A DNA stretch of 64,000 nucleotides from Faecalibacterium longum CLA-AA-H243 (GTDB lineage: Bacteria; Bacillota; Clostridia; Oscillospirales; Ruminococcaceae): NCBI RefSeq assembly GCF_020687245.1, contig NZ_JAJEQG010000005.1, positions 1-64,000 on the forward strand. Direction: 5' to 3'. The notes under the pieces were generated by a model, which worked only from the letters and a program-made list of their open reading frames with translations, had not been told where the DNA came from and searched no databases. The translations under genes and the position numbers were made by a program. How positions within the stretch are numbered: the first letter of the stretch is position 1; every line of letters begins with the position of its first letter. Positions 42,010 to 50,352 of this stretch are shown here, piece after piece.

Positions 42010-43302
42010 TTACATGACCCGCACGGTTCCCTGTTCCCGCAGCGAGAGCAGATAGCAGCAGCCCGGGCCGAACAGCGCCTCCATCGCAGCGCAGTAGCGC
42101 TTTACCAGCGCATCCGGTACAAAAGCCTGGATCGTTCCGGCAAAGCCGCCGCCCTGCATCCGCCATGCACCGCCGGTGCCTGCAAGGATGCTCTGGCTGA
42201 TAGCCAGCGCCGCCGACAGCCCCTGATGCTTCGGCGAAGAAACACAGTAGACATTCTGGCAGCACTCAAAGGACGAGTGGCCGCTCTTCTCCACCAGCCG
42301 GGCAAAGGCGGCAAAGTCTCCTGCCACAAGAGCATCTCTCTGGGCAAGGGTACGGGCATTCTCCTCAAAATAGTGGATGGCACGCAGCACGGCGCGGTCG
42401 CCGCATTGTTCCCGCAGACGGGGCAACTCCTGCCAGAAGTGTTTCTCCTCCACCTCGCCCAGCACCTTGCCGCCCAGACAGGCTGCCACGGCTTCCATCT
42501 CGTTCCGGATGGCCGCGAACTCGCCGGTCAGCTCGCTGTGGCTGGCGCGGGTATCGGTGACGCAGAGGGTCATGCCCTCGGGCAGGACGCCGTCCGCATG
42601 TATCTTCTCAATTTTCGGTGCCGTCGGGTCGGCAAAATCCGCAAAGAGCACCCCGCCCACGGCGCTGGTCAGCTGGTCCAGCAGGCCGCTGGGCTTGCCG
42701 AAGTAGGTATTCTCCGCAAACTGGCAGATGCGGGCCAGCGCAGGGGCGTCCAGGCCGCAGCCATATTCCGTGTTAAGGATAATGGCCACGCCCATCTCAA
42801 AGGCTGCTGAGCTGGACAGTCCCGAGCCCCGCAGCACATCGCTGGCCGTGTAGGCATCGAAGCCGCCCACATCGCAGCCCTTTGCCCGGAAGCCCTCCGC
42901 GATGCCCCGGATGAGGCTGGCCGAGTGGGTGCTCTCCCCCTGCTGCGGCTCCGCTTCGGTCAAATCAATGACGTCCAGCTTGTTGAAGCCACGGGACTTG
43001 ACCCGGATGAAGCCATCCTCGTTCCGGGACGCCACCGCCACAAGGTCCAGCGTGACCGCACCCGCAAGGCCGTAACCGTGCTGGTGGTCGGTGTGGTTGC
43101 CGCCAAGCTCTGTGCGGCCCGGAGCCGAATAGACCTGCACCTGCCGCCCCGGCCCATAGTAAAGCTCAAACTGCTCAAGGGCCGCATCATAACGGCTGCG
43201 CTGGCGGGCCAGGACCTCCTCGCTGCCGCCGTAAAGCGCGGCCAGCGTGGCGTCCCACCTCCCTGCTGCGATCTGTTCTCTGAGCTGCCTGCTGGTTGCC
43301 AT
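42010..43302 (-). CDS. Galactokinase paralogue
   Basis: This 430-residue GHMP kinase has GRTELGGNHTDHQHG near residue 65, an ATP loop VLRGSGLSSSAAFE near 160 and GGGFAGTIQAFVP near the end, so it is a full-length galactokinase-family member. It differs clearly from the galK at 18283. It lies alone, divergent from an AraC regulator, rather than with galT. It may have another substrate or serve a different regulatory state. GGGAGGGG lies 6 nt before the ATG. Confidence 0.9.
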   Translation of the reverse strand: MATSRQLREQIAAGRWDATLAALYGGSEEVLARQRSRYDAALEQFELYYGPGRQVQVYSAPGRTELGGNHTDHQHGYGLAGAVTLDLVAVASRNEDGFIRVKSRGFNKLDVIDLTEAEPQQGESTHSASLIRGIAEGFRAKGCDVGGFDAYTASDVLRGSGLSSSAAFEMGVAIILNTEYGCGLDAPALARICQFAENTYFGKPSGLLDQLTSAVGGVLFADFADPTAPKIEKIHADGVLPEGMTLCVTDTRASHSELTGEFAAIRNEMEAVAACLGGKVLGEVEEKHFWQELPRLREQCGDRAVLRAIHYFEENARTLAQRDALVAGDFAAFARLVEKSGHSSFECCQNVYCVSSPKHQGLSAALAISQSILAGTGGAWRMQGGGFAGTIQAFVPDALVKRYCAAMEALFGPGCCYLLSLREQGTVRVM

Positions 43303-43349
43303 CCAGAACCCCTCCCTGCGCTCTCTGCAATGTTCGGTTTGTTACCGCT

Positions 43350-43378
43350 ATTGTAATGCATCCGCTGCCATTTTGCAA
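43350..43378 (-). promoter_or_regulatory. Promoter of the galactokinase paralogue
   Basis: On the minus strand TTGCAA (43378-43373) and TACAAT (43355-43350) have 17-bp spacing. Confidence 0.75.
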
Positions 43379-43438
43379 TTTCAACCCGCAAAAAAAGTAA
43401 TTTTCGGTGTCCAGTCCAAAGAATAAGATGTACTTTTG

Positions 43439-43468
43439 TTGAATTTGCGGGGGCAGATGTGGTATACT
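43439..43468 (+). promoter_or_regulatory. Promoter of the AraC-family gene
   Basis: TTGAAT (43439-43444) and TATACT (43463-43468) have 18-bp spacing. It is divergent from, and about 60 bp from, the galactokinase promoter. Confidence 0.7.
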
Positions 43469-43503
43469 CAGGCTATAGAGCCAACAGGCAGGAGGGAACC
43501 GCA

Positions 43504-44367
43504 ATGGCAGACGTCTACAAGCAGTCGTTCAAGCAGAACTACACCAACAACATCGAGCTGTCCATCTTCAACTGCGGTCTGGAGCGCTGTGCTCCGGGGC
43601 AGACCTGGGGTCCCGGCATCCGGGACCACTACCTCATTCATCTGGTCGTCTCGGGCAAGGGCGTGTTCGAGGTCGGCGGACGCACCTACGAGGTCGTGCC
43701 GGGCGATCTGTTCTTTGCCCGCCCCAGCCAGCTCATTCGCTATACTGCCGACGAGGCCCAGCCGTGGGAGTACAGCTGGGTCGGCTTCAACGGTGCCTGC
43801 GCCCACAAGCTTGCGGCGCAGCTGCCTTTCACCGACGCTGCTCCCGTCCACCACACCCAGGACCTGGAGGGGATGCGGGCGGCCCTGAGCAGCATCTACT
43901 CTTCCCGCGGCCTGCAGCCCCAGGACGAGGCCGCGATGGTGGGCTATCTCTACCTGTTCATCGCCGCCCTGATGCGGGAGACCAGCGAGAGCCGCCCCCA
44001 CAGCACCTCTTCTTCCAGCCAGTATGTCCTGAACGCCATCAAGTACATCCAGTTCAACTACTCCCACGACATCTCCATCGACGATGTCGCCAAGAGCGTC
44101 GGCGTCTCCCGGAGCCATCTGTACCGGGTGTTCATGCTCAATGTGGGCAAAAGCCCCATCGACTATCTGACCGAATACCGGGTCAACGAAGCCTGCAAGC
44201 TGCTGCGCAGCGGCACACTGTCCATTGCCGAGGTGGCGGCATCGGTGGGCTTCCTCGACCAGTTCTATTTTTCGCGGGTGTTCAAGCGCGCCAAAGGTGT
44301 GCCGCCCAGCAAGTATATGACTTCGCAGGCTGACGCAGACGTCCAGCCCGCCCCTGACGAGACATAA
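43504..44367 (+). CDS. AraC-family transcriptional regulator
   Basis: The 287-residue regulator has an N-terminal cupin-type sugar-sensing domain (GPGIRDHYLIHLVVSGKGVFEV). A C-terminal AraC double helix-turn-helix follows (ISIDDVAKSVGVSRSHLYRVF, then IAEVAASVGFLDQFYFSRVF). The layout resembles MsmR/RafR regulators of alpha-galactoside or melibiose genes, in line with the divergent galactokinase paralogue. AGGAGG lies 8 nt before the ATG at 43504. The rlmD start follows by 14 nt. Confidence 0.9.
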   Translation: MADVYKQSFKQNYTNNIELSIFNCGLERCAPGQTWGPGIRDHYLIHLVVSGKGVFEVGGRTYEVVPGDLFFARPSQLIRYTADEAQPWEYSWVGFNGACAHKLAAQLPFTDAAPVHHTQDLEGMRAALSSIYSSRGLQPQDEAAMVGYLYLFIAALMRETSESRPHSTSSSSQYVLNAIKYIQFNYSHDISIDDVAKSVGVSRSHLYRVFMLNVGKSPIDYLTEYRVNEACKLLRSGTLSIAEVAASVGFLDQFYFSRVFKRAKGVPPSKYMTSQADADVQPAPDET

Positions 44368-44381
44368 GGAGAGATCATTCC

Positions 44382-45758
44382 ATGCCCTTACAGAAAAACC
44401 AGCTTCTCACCCTCCGCATCGAGCGTCTTTCCAGCGACGGCAGCGGCGTTGCCCACTCGCCGGAGGGCGAGGCCGTCTTCGTCCCGGGTACTGCCCCCGG
44501 CGATGAGGCTCAGGTGCGTATCGTCAAGGACTGCGGCCGGTATGCCTTCGGCATCCTGGACAAACTGCTCACTCCTTCGCCTGACCGCATCCCGGTGGAC
44601 TGTGCTGTCGCCGGCCCCTGCGGCGGGTGCAGCCTGCGGCACATGGACTACGCCGCCGAGCTGCGGTCCAAGCAGGAGAGCGTCGCCGACGCCTTCCGCC
44701 GCATCGGCGGACTGGATGTGCCGGTGCTGGATGCCCTTCCCTCCCCTGAGGTGGACCGCTACCGCAACAAAGTACAGTTCCCGGTGGGCCGCGACAAAAA
44801 CGGTGCGCCCTGCATCGGCTTTTACGCCGGCCGCACCCACCGCATCGTCCCCTGCCCCGATTGCAGATTACAGCCCGGCGTCCTGAACGACATCGGCAAC
44901 GCGCTCTGCAGCTTCTTCGCCGCCCACGGCATCCAGCCCTACGACGAGGAGAGCGGCAAGGGCCTTGTTCGGCATATCTTCCTGCGCCGGGGTACACACA
45001 GCGGCCAGATCATGGTCTGCCTCGTCTGCACCCGCCCGAAGTTTCCCCACAGCGAGGAGCTCGTGGCCGCGCTGCGGGAGCAGTTCAGCGATATTGCGTC
45101 CGTCCTCATCAACGTCAACGCCAAGAAGACCAATGTCATCTTGGGTGAAGAGACCATCTCGCTCTACGGCCCGGGCTACATCGAGGATACTCTTTGCGGT
45201 GTGCCGGTCCGACTCGGCCCCCTCTCCTTCTATCAGGTCAACACACTGGCCGCTGAGCGGCTCTACGGCATCGCTGCCGAGTACGCCCAGCTGGAACCCT
45301 CGGACGTTCTGCTCGACCTCTACTGCGGCATGGGTACCATCGGTCTCTCCATGGCCGACCGCTGCCGGGAGCTCATCGGCGTGGAGATCGTGCCTGAGGC
45401 TATTGACAGTGCCAAGGCCAACGCCGCCCGGATGGGCGACGCCGTCGCCGCTAAGAGCCGCTTCTTCTGCGCCGACGCCGGTCAGGCTGCGGCCCGCCTC
45501 GCCGCTGAGGGCCTGCGGCCTGATGTCATCATGCTCGACCCACCCCGCAAGGGCTGCGACGAGACGACCCTTTCCGCCGTCGTCCAGATGTCCCCCCGCC
45601 GGGTGGTCTACGTCAGCTGCAACCCCTCCACCGCCGCAAGAGATGCCGCATGGCTCGAAGAGCATGGGTATCATGCGGAGAAGGTGCAGCCGGTGGACCT
45701 TTTTCCCCGAACACGGCATGTGGAGGTTTGCAGTAGTTATATCAGAGTAGACAAATAA
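44382..45758 (+). CDS. rlmD: 23S rRNA (uracil-5-)-methyltransferase, RlmD/RlmCD-type
   Basis: This 458-residue enzyme makes 5-methyluridine in 23S rRNA using S-adenosylmethionine. It starts with a TRAM domain (residues 5-60), then cluster-binding cysteines in CAVAGPCGGCSLRHMDY with a later Cys in CPDCRLQPG. The Rossmann methyltransferase domain has LLDLYCGMGTIGLSMAD, LDPPRKGCDE and the nucleophile region VYVSCNPSTAARD. It is intact. The phage-like element begins within about 130 bp of its stop. Confidence 0.93.
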   Translation: MPLQKNQLLTLRIERLSSDGSGVAHSPEGEAVFVPGTAPGDEAQVRIVKDCGRYAFGILDKLLTPSPDRIPVDCAVAGPCGGCSLRHMDYAAELRSKQESVADAFRRIGGLDVPVLDALPSPEVDRYRNKVQFPVGRDKNGAPCIGFYAGRTHRIVPCPDCRLQPGVLNDIGNALCSFFAAHGIQPYDEESGKGLVRHIFLRRGTHSGQIMVCLVCTRPKFPHSEELVAALREQFSDIASVLINVNAKKTNVILGEETISLYGPGYIEDTLCGVPVRLGPLSFYQVNTLAAERLYGIAAEYAQLEPSDVLLDLYCGMGTIGLSMADRCRELIGVEIVPEAIDSAKANAARMGDAVAAKSRFFCADAGQAAARLAAEGLRPDVIMLDPPRKGCDETTLSAVVQMSPRRVVYVSCNPSTAARDAAWLEEHGYHAEKVQPVDLFPRTRHVEVCSSYIRVDK

Positions 45759-45856
45759 CCTGCCGATTTTGTCGGCGTCAACAAAATCGCGTTATTCGCG
45801 CGATTTGCGAAAAGTCAGCGAAAAGTGCGCGTAAATTCAGCGATTCCGCAATCTAA

Positions 45857-45895
45857 GCACAAAGGCCGCCCAGTACGGACGGCCTTTGTGCTTTT
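45857..45895. terminator. Bidirectional terminator between rlmD and the phage-side gene
   Basis: GCACAAAGGCCG pairs with CGGCCTTTGTGC as a 12-bp stem followed by TTTT. It serves rlmD and the convergent gene at 45894-46442. Confidence 0.85.
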
Positions 45896-46442
45896 ATTCT
45901 TTGTACGCTCCAATGCTCCTAAGGAAAGCCGATTCTTGAATGTATTGCACATCCTCTGCGATTGAGCTCACCGACGATCTACTGGATCGTATCTCAAAAG
46001 AGTTTACTATAAATTTTTGCAATGCCTGCAAATTGTAGTCAATTACCGACTTTCCGAAAAACAACGTAAGCGCCCGGATGATGGCTTCTTCATGTCCAGC
46101 AAATTCACATACAAACAGCTTGCGTTCCGGGATAAAATATACCCAATATGGAAACCGCTTTTTGTCATAGGAATTCTTTGCGTCAATGCATAGTGGGTCA
46201 TTTTTTACGAAGTTCACCGCCCGAGCCATAATTTTGTTTAACTCGTTTTCTCCTATTGTGCAGCCTGCAGGAAAAAGCTCCTCCGTGAATTTCAAAAATA
46301 ATTCTTCACCTTGGATTCCCGCAAACACTTCATTCCATACGGAACCCCATTCTTTATGCGCGTCGGTTTTTTCAAAAAGCATCGTACAGGCCAGTTTAAT
46401 AAAGCTCTCAGGCGACGATACTTTGAAATGCAATTTTTCCAT
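45894..46442 (-). CDS. Hypothetical AT-rich protein downstream of the recombinase
   Basis: I do not recognise this 182-residue protein. It has no membrane segment or signal and contains aromatic-rich stretches (KKRFPYWVYFIPERKLFVCEF). It is far more AT-rich than its neighbours, which suggests recent transfer. AGGTGG lies about 6 nt before the ATG at 46442. It begins 16 nt after the serine recombinase stop, so the two are probably cotranscribed. It is the outermost gene of the element and may be a cargo (moron) gene. Confidence 0.65.
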   Translation of the reverse strand: MEKLHFKVSSPESFIKLACTMLFEKTDAHKEWGSVWNEVFAGIQGEELFLKFTEELFPAGCTIGENELNKIMARAVNFVKNDPLCIDAKNSYDKKRFPYWVYFIPERKLFVCEFAGHEEAIIRALTLFFGKSVIDYNLQALQKFIVNSFEIRSSRSSVSSIAEDVQYIQESAFLRSIGAYKE

Positions 46443-46458
46443 ATATACCACCTATCAA

Positions 46459-47964
46459 CTACGTCTCAGGGGAAAAGCTCCAATGTATATCAATATTTTC
46501 CCCGTCCAGATCTATACGGCGGATAAGGCTATGGACAAGCTCCCGCCTTTCGTCCAGAGTGCCGTTGTCCAGAACGTCCTCTGCCCCGACCAAGGCAGCC
46601 CGGGCAGCATCCAGGCGCTGGGTGGGCGGCTCCTCTACGGCCTCCGCCAGGGCGGCTTCCACGCCGTCAATTTCCGCCTGGAGCTTTGCCACGCGGTCTC
46701 CGACCATAGAGGCAGGCAGTGAACCGCCCATCTGGTACAAGTCCAGAACACGCCCCATCTGCGCCCGCAGATCGTTCAGGCGCTGTTGCAGCGCAGCCCG
46801 GCGCTGGGCTACATCTTCGTCCTGCTGCGGCCCGGACACCGCCAGCTCAAGCGCCGCCGGGTCAAACGCCAGCTTCCGAATCTCGCCCTCTATAATAGCG
46901 TCCAGCTTCGCCACCGCCCAGCGGTCATTCCGGCAGTTTGGATCGCGGATCATGTGCTTTGCGGATTTTGCCCGAGAGTAACAAACGTAGTATGGCCAGT
47001 AGCGCTTATTCTCGCCTCTTCCCGAGTAATTGCCACTGGCAAAGTACCGGGCGCCGCAGCGGGCGCACCAAATAATGCCGCCCAGCAGGTGCGTGGATTT
47101 GAACGGAGAATTCCGCTCCATACCATCCGAACAGGTACGCTTCCAGCTTGAGGTGGCAAGCCGGGCAGCGGCAGCGTCAAAGGTTTCCTGCGAGATCAAC
47201 GGCTCGTGCTGGCCGTCATATACCTTTTTTGCCCAGTTTATCTTCCCAGTGTACAGCGGGTTTTTGAGGACGTCCCGCACTGTGGTATCAGACCCCCAAT
47301 CGCCGTCCTTTGTGGTGTAGTGCGCAGCCATATATTTACGAATGCGGTTCACCGGCCAGCCTTGGAGGTATAGAGAGAACACCTCCCGCACCTGCATTGC
47401 CTCGTACTCGTTCACTACAAGCCCAGCGCCGCCCTCGGCAATGGTCTTGTAATCGTAGCCGATGGGAGCAAAGCCGCCGCCATGGAAGAGGCCGGCCTTT
47501 GCCCGACCGACACGGCCAACCGCCATGCGTTCCCGGATCTGTTCACGTTCCAGTTGGGCGAACACCGACAGGATGCCGATCATAGCCCGGCCAAACGCCG
47601 TGGATGTATCAAAGTTTTCGTTCATGGAAACAAAGGCGCAGCCGTTTTTTAGGAACACGTCCTCGATCAGATACAGGGTATCCTTTTGGGAGCGGGACAA
47701 CCTGTCCAGCTTCCAGACCAAAACAGCATCGCACTTTTTCGCCTGCACAAGGGAGATCAGCTGCTGCATACCCGGACGTTCTAGCTTTGCCCCGGAAAAA
47801 CCCGGATCGGTGATGACCTGGGCAACCACCCAGTCCTTCGCCAGACAGTACGCCTTTAGTCGCTCCTGCTGCTCGCTGACAGAATAGCCTTTTTCGGCCT
47901 GCTCTCTCGTGCTGACGCGGACATAGCACACCACCCGCAGGCGGGCGGAATCCATATCGCGCAT
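46459..47964 (-). CDS. Large serine recombinase (phage integrase)
   Basis: This 501-residue site-specific recombinase has the N-terminal resolvase domain: VVCYVRVSTREQAEKGYSV holds the catalytic Ser, with LVWKLDRLSRS further on. A Recombinase domain (about residues 160-270) and a zinc ribbon follow (IIWCARCGARY with a later Cys pair), then a C-terminal coiled coil (about 380-470). It would integrate and, with a directionality factor, excise the element. The ATG at 47964 has AAGGGG 8 nt upstream; a TTG at 47982 is the alternative. It lies at the left end, as expected for an integrase. Confidence 0.95.
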   Translation of the reverse strand: MRDMDSARLRVVCYVRVSTREQAEKGYSVSEQQERLKAYCLAKDWVVAQVITDPGFSGAKLERPGMQQLISLVQAKKCDAVLVWKLDRLSRSQKDTLYLIEDVFLKNGCAFVSMNENFDTSTAFGRAMIGILSVFAQLEREQIRERMAVGRVGRAKAGLFHGGGFAPIGYDYKTIAEGGAGLVVNEYEAMQVREVFSLYLQGWPVNRIRKYMAAHYTTKDGDWGSDTTVRDVLKNPLYTGKINWAKKVYDGQHEPLISQETFDAAAARLATSSWKRTCSDGMERNSPFKSTHLLGGIIWCARCGARYFASGNYSGRGENKRYWPYYVCYSRAKSAKHMIRDPNCRNDRWAVAKLDAIIEGEIRKLAFDPAALELAVSGPQQDEDVAQRRAALQQRLNDLRAQMGRVLDLYQMGGSLPASMVGDRVAKLQAEIDGVEAALAEAVEEPPTQRLDAARAALVGAEDVLDNGTLDERRELVHSLIRRIDLDGENIDIHWSFSPET

Positions 47965-47975
47965 AAAATCACCCC

Positions 47976-48004
47976 TTTTCAAATTCAGGGCGACGTGCTA
48001 CAAT
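47976..48004 (+). promoter_or_regulatory. Promoter of a candidate RNA antisense to the integrase leader
   Basis: TTTTCA (47976-47981) and TACAAT (47999-48004) have 17-bp spacing. A terminator follows at 48107. Confidence 0.4.
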
Positions 48005-48010
48005 AAAGGC

Positions 48011-48142
48011 AGTCGGTTCCATGCCAACTGCCTGTGCTTTGTGGCGCAGCCCCCTGTTCCAGCAGGAAGCGGCCGCCTCACCTTTTTATGTTGTAGCACT
48101 GGCCCCAGCGCTGACCCTTTCCAGAGGGTCGGCGCTTTTTTT
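48011..48142 (+). ncRNA. Candidate phage small RNA
   Basis: A roughly 130-nt transcript is predicted between the promoter at 47976-48004 and a strong terminator. It contains a 5' hairpin (GGCAGT ... ACTGCC) and no ORF. It would be antisense to the integrase 5' leader. Expression is inferred only. Confidence 0.35.
48107..48142 (+). terminator. Rightward terminator between integrase and DUF4236 genes
   Basis: AGCGCTGACCC pairs with GGGTCGGCGCT (one mismatch), followed by seven T. No rightward ORF precedes it. Confidence 0.75.
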
Positions 48143-48144
48143 AT

Positions 48145-48573
48145 TTACTGGCTATCTTCCTCATAGCCAAAAAATTTGTTCCACTTTGCAGAGTATTTCT
48201 TCGGGTGGCGAATTAGCTTAAAGCCGCCCACGAGAAAAGGAATCGCAACGATCAGGCAAAGCGGATAGATCATGGATATAATTAAAAACAAGGCTCCGCA
48301 AACAAAAACCAAAATCCCAAAAATACAAGTACCTACGGGAGATGTTTTGTTATTTGGACGATCTTCAATTTCAAAATCGTCCTCGCCAGATTTTCCGCTC
48401 TCGGACACATAGCTGATACCAGTACCAGGAACCGAGAGGGTCGTCCGGGTTTTTCCGTTTGCCATTTTGCCAACACGAACGCCCTTCACTCCAACGCTGG
48501 TTGATACGCCCGACTTGCTGAACGTCACCCGGGCGGGGCCAGCCTTAAAAGATTTTCTTGCACGAACACCCAT
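48145..48573 (-). CDS. DUF4236 membrane protein
   Basis: The 142-residue protein has the DUF4236 start RARKSFKAGPARVTFSKSGVS and a GTGISYV segment, then a linker. Two hydrophobic helices follow (about residues 80-125). The function of DUF4236 is unknown; it is common in mobile elements and phages. AGGAGG lies 7 nt before the ATG at 48573. It lies between integrase and repressor, so it may be expressed in the lysogen. Confidence 0.82.
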   Translation of the reverse strand: MGVRARKSFKAGPARVTFSKSGVSTSVGVKGVRVGKMANGKTRTTLSVPGTGISYVSESGKSGEDDFEIEDRPNNKTSPVGTCIFGILVFVCGALFLIISMIYPLCLIVAIPFLVGGFKLIRHPKKYSAKWNKFFGYEEDSQ

Positions 48574-48640
48574 AATAAATCCTCCTTTCTGTTTACCACC
48601 AAAGACCACACCCCAACTGGGGCGTGGTCTTTTTTTCATT

Positions 48641-49135
48641 TTACCCGGTGTCTGCGGGTGTACTCATAGCTGCGGCAGTTGGGGTGCCGGATGCAGTACC
48701 AAAGTTCTTTTCGTAGGCGGCCTCGGCAGCCGCTACCCCGGAACCAGGCGGAGATGCCTCTGCGCTTCCGGATTGCGCAGAGGAACCAATGATTTTTTGC
48801 ATCACATCCCAGAACGCCTGCCGCTGGGCTTTGGACAGCTTGCAGTAATTTTCTACCATGTCCCGCTCCAACGGCGTCAGATCGTACTGCGCAGCCAGGG
48901 CATCCACAGCGCCGGAACTTTCCGGCAGGAACATCTCCCCGGCGCCGTTCAGCAGCCATTCCCGGCTGACGTTGAACTCCTTGCAGATCAGAATCGCGTT
49001 TGATTCCGTCAAGCGGCTTTTCCCGCTTTCAAGGTACGACATAGCGGAGATTTTAATTCCAATCCTGGAACCAAATTCCTGCTGGCTTAGCCCCAGCGCC
49101 TGGCGCACTGCCTTTACACGTTCATTTTCGGTCAC
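48641..49135 (-). CDS. XRE-family phage repressor
   Basis: The 164-residue protein has an N-terminal XRE helix-turn-helix (RQALGLSQQEFGSRIGIKISAMSYLESGKS) with REWLLNGAGEMF next to it, the usual lambdoid-like repressor form. The C terminus is Ala/Ser/Thr-rich and carries no S24 peptidase, so it is not a self-cleaving CI. The start is GTG at 49135 with AGGAGG 8 nt upstream. It is divergent from the early rightward operon and probably controls both promoters. Confidence 0.88.
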   Translation of the reverse strand: MTENERVKAVRQALGLSQQEFGSRIGIKISAMSYLESGKSRLTESNAILICKEFNVSREWLLNGAGEMFLPESSGAVDALAAQYDLTPLERDMVENYCKLSKAQRQAFWDVMQKIIGSSAQSGSAEASPPGSGVAAAEAAYEKNFGTASGTPTAAAMSTPADTG

Positions 49136-49163
49136 TCAAATCACCTCCTTTCTTGTGGTTCCT

Positions 49164-49272
49164 ATATTACCACAAAATTTCGACAATTCAAGTCCAAAAG
49201 CGATTTTTATACTTGACTTTTTTCGATAATCGAAGTATTATACTTGCGTAACCGAACTTCAAGACTTCGGTT
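49164..49272. promoter_or_regulatory. Lysogeny control region with divergent promoters and operators
   Basis: The leftward promoter is TTGAAT (49191-49186) with TAATAT (49169-49164), 16-bp spacing. The rightward promoter is TTGACT (49213-49218) with TATTAT (49236-49241), 17-bp spacing. Its spacer holds the perfect palindrome TTCGATAATCGAA (49222-49234). A second inverted repeat, AACCGAA-N9-TTCGGTT, lies at 49250-49272. These are the likely repressor sites. Confidence 0.75.
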
Positions 49273-49302
49273 ATAGAAACCACACGGAGGTGAACCAGCA
49301 AC

Positions 49303-49464
49303 ATGAAGAACAACACCGCAGAGAAGAACAACGCCCCCAGCGCCGCCGAGATCGCGGCAGTGGTCGCGGCCTTCAAGAGCGCGACCCGGGAAGAGCAGCT
49401 GGTCTTAAACGGCGTGATGCTGGGCATGGCTACCCAGCGCAGCATCACCGAGCGGGCAGGGTGA
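49303..49464 (+). CDS. Small phage protein, first rightward gene
   Basis: A 53-residue ORF (MKNNTAEKNNAPSAAEIAAV...) has GGAGGTGA upstream of the ATG and directly follows the rightward promoter. A predicted helix rich in Ala and Glu is visible. The position of the first early gene often holds a Cro-like or antirepressor function, but no helix-turn-helix is evident. Confidence 0.65.
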   Translation: MKNNTAEKNNAPSAAEIAAVVAAFKSATREEQLVLNGVMLGMATQRSITERAG

Positions 49465-49482
49465 GGGGGTGAGGTGACCCGC

Positions 49483-49635
49483 ATGAAGATCACGAACCAC
49501 TTCCCGGACGGCACAACCCGCAGCACAACGGCGGGCGTCCGGGTGCCGTACACCGTAAACACCGCCCCGGCCTACCAAACTCTGGCAGCTGTGAGCGAGA
49601 AACCCCGGGCACGGGAAACGCCCGAAAAGAGGTGA
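49483..49635 (+). CDS. Small phage protein
   Basis: A 50-residue ORF (MKITNHFPDGTTRSTTAGV...) starts 18 nt after the previous stop with GAGGTGA upstream. It is basic near the C terminus. The function is unknown. Confidence 0.6.
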   Translation: MKITNHFPDGTTRSTTAGVRVPYTVNTAPAYQTLAAVSEKPRARETPEKR

Positions 49636-49704
49636 TTTTTCCACACTTTTCCCCAGGCTTTCAACACTGCTGATACGAGAAACTAACAGGAGGCAACGAA
49701 GGAA

Positions 49705-49914
49705 ATGGAAAGGCTTTTGATGAAGTTCGGCTGCACCGCAGGCCAGGCCGCAGCTCGCGCCCCACTTTATACCGGGGTGCTGGTCTACGAAGTGCTGGTG
49801 CTTGCAGCTTGGATTTTCCTGGCTCTCGACCAGGCCGGACGGCTCGACCGCCTGGGTTATAACCTCGGCCTGACCCTTCGCCGCCTACTGGACTACACCC
49901 ACGAAAGAAGGTGA
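49705..49914 (+). CDS. Small membrane phage protein
   Basis: The 69-residue protein has one clear membrane helix (TGVLVYEVLVLAAWIFLAL, about residues 23-41) and a basic C-terminal tail (LTLRRLLDYTHERR). AGGAGG lies upstream of the ATG (49689-49694). The function is unknown. Confidence 0.65.
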   Translation: MERLLMKFGCTAGQAAARAPLYTGVLVYEVLVLAAWIFLALDQAGRLDRLGYNLGLTLRRLLDYTHERR

Positions 49915-49965
49915 GGCCGCAGCCCCTGCCCGAACATCCACCCACAACGCCAAAGGAGGCACGAC

Positions 49966-50337
49966 ATGGAACATACCAAAGCAAGCAGCCTGATTGACAT
50001 GGCCAACGGCGCCATCAAGGAGCGCCTGGACTACGAGATGGGCCGCGTGATTCAGAACATCAGCGACCCGAACACCAAGGCTACCGCCAAGCGCACCATT
50101 ACGGTGAAGATCACCTTGGAGCCGGACGAGGAGCGCCAGCACGTTGAGGTGAGCGCTACCGCTTCCAGCACCCTGGCGGCCCTGCACCCGGTCAAGACCG
50201 CCCTTGCGGTCGGCCAGGAGGGCGGCCACACCGTAGCTGTGGAGCTTACCCCGCAGATTCCCGGCCAGTTCGACACCTACGGTGGCGAGGCCCCGGAGCG
50301 CAAGGTTCTCAAGTTTGCCGACATTCACACTGCATAA
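49966..50337 (+). CDS. Phage early protein, 'replication terminator'-type annotation
   Basis: This 123-residue protein resembles a Clostridiales phage family often labelled replication terminator protein: a start with NGAIKERLDYEMGRVIQNISDPNTKATAKRTI and a beta-rich body. That label is not experimentally backed as far as I know. AGGAGG lies 6 nt before the ATG. It is the first of a run of replication genes. Confidence 0.65.
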   Translation: MEHTKASSLIDMANGAIKERLDYEMGRVIQNISDPNTKATAKRTITVKITLEPDEERQHVEVSATASSTLAALHPVKTALAVGQEGGHTVAVELTPQIPGQFDTYGGEAPERKVLKFADIHTA

Positions 50338-50352
50338 AGAAAGGACTACAAA

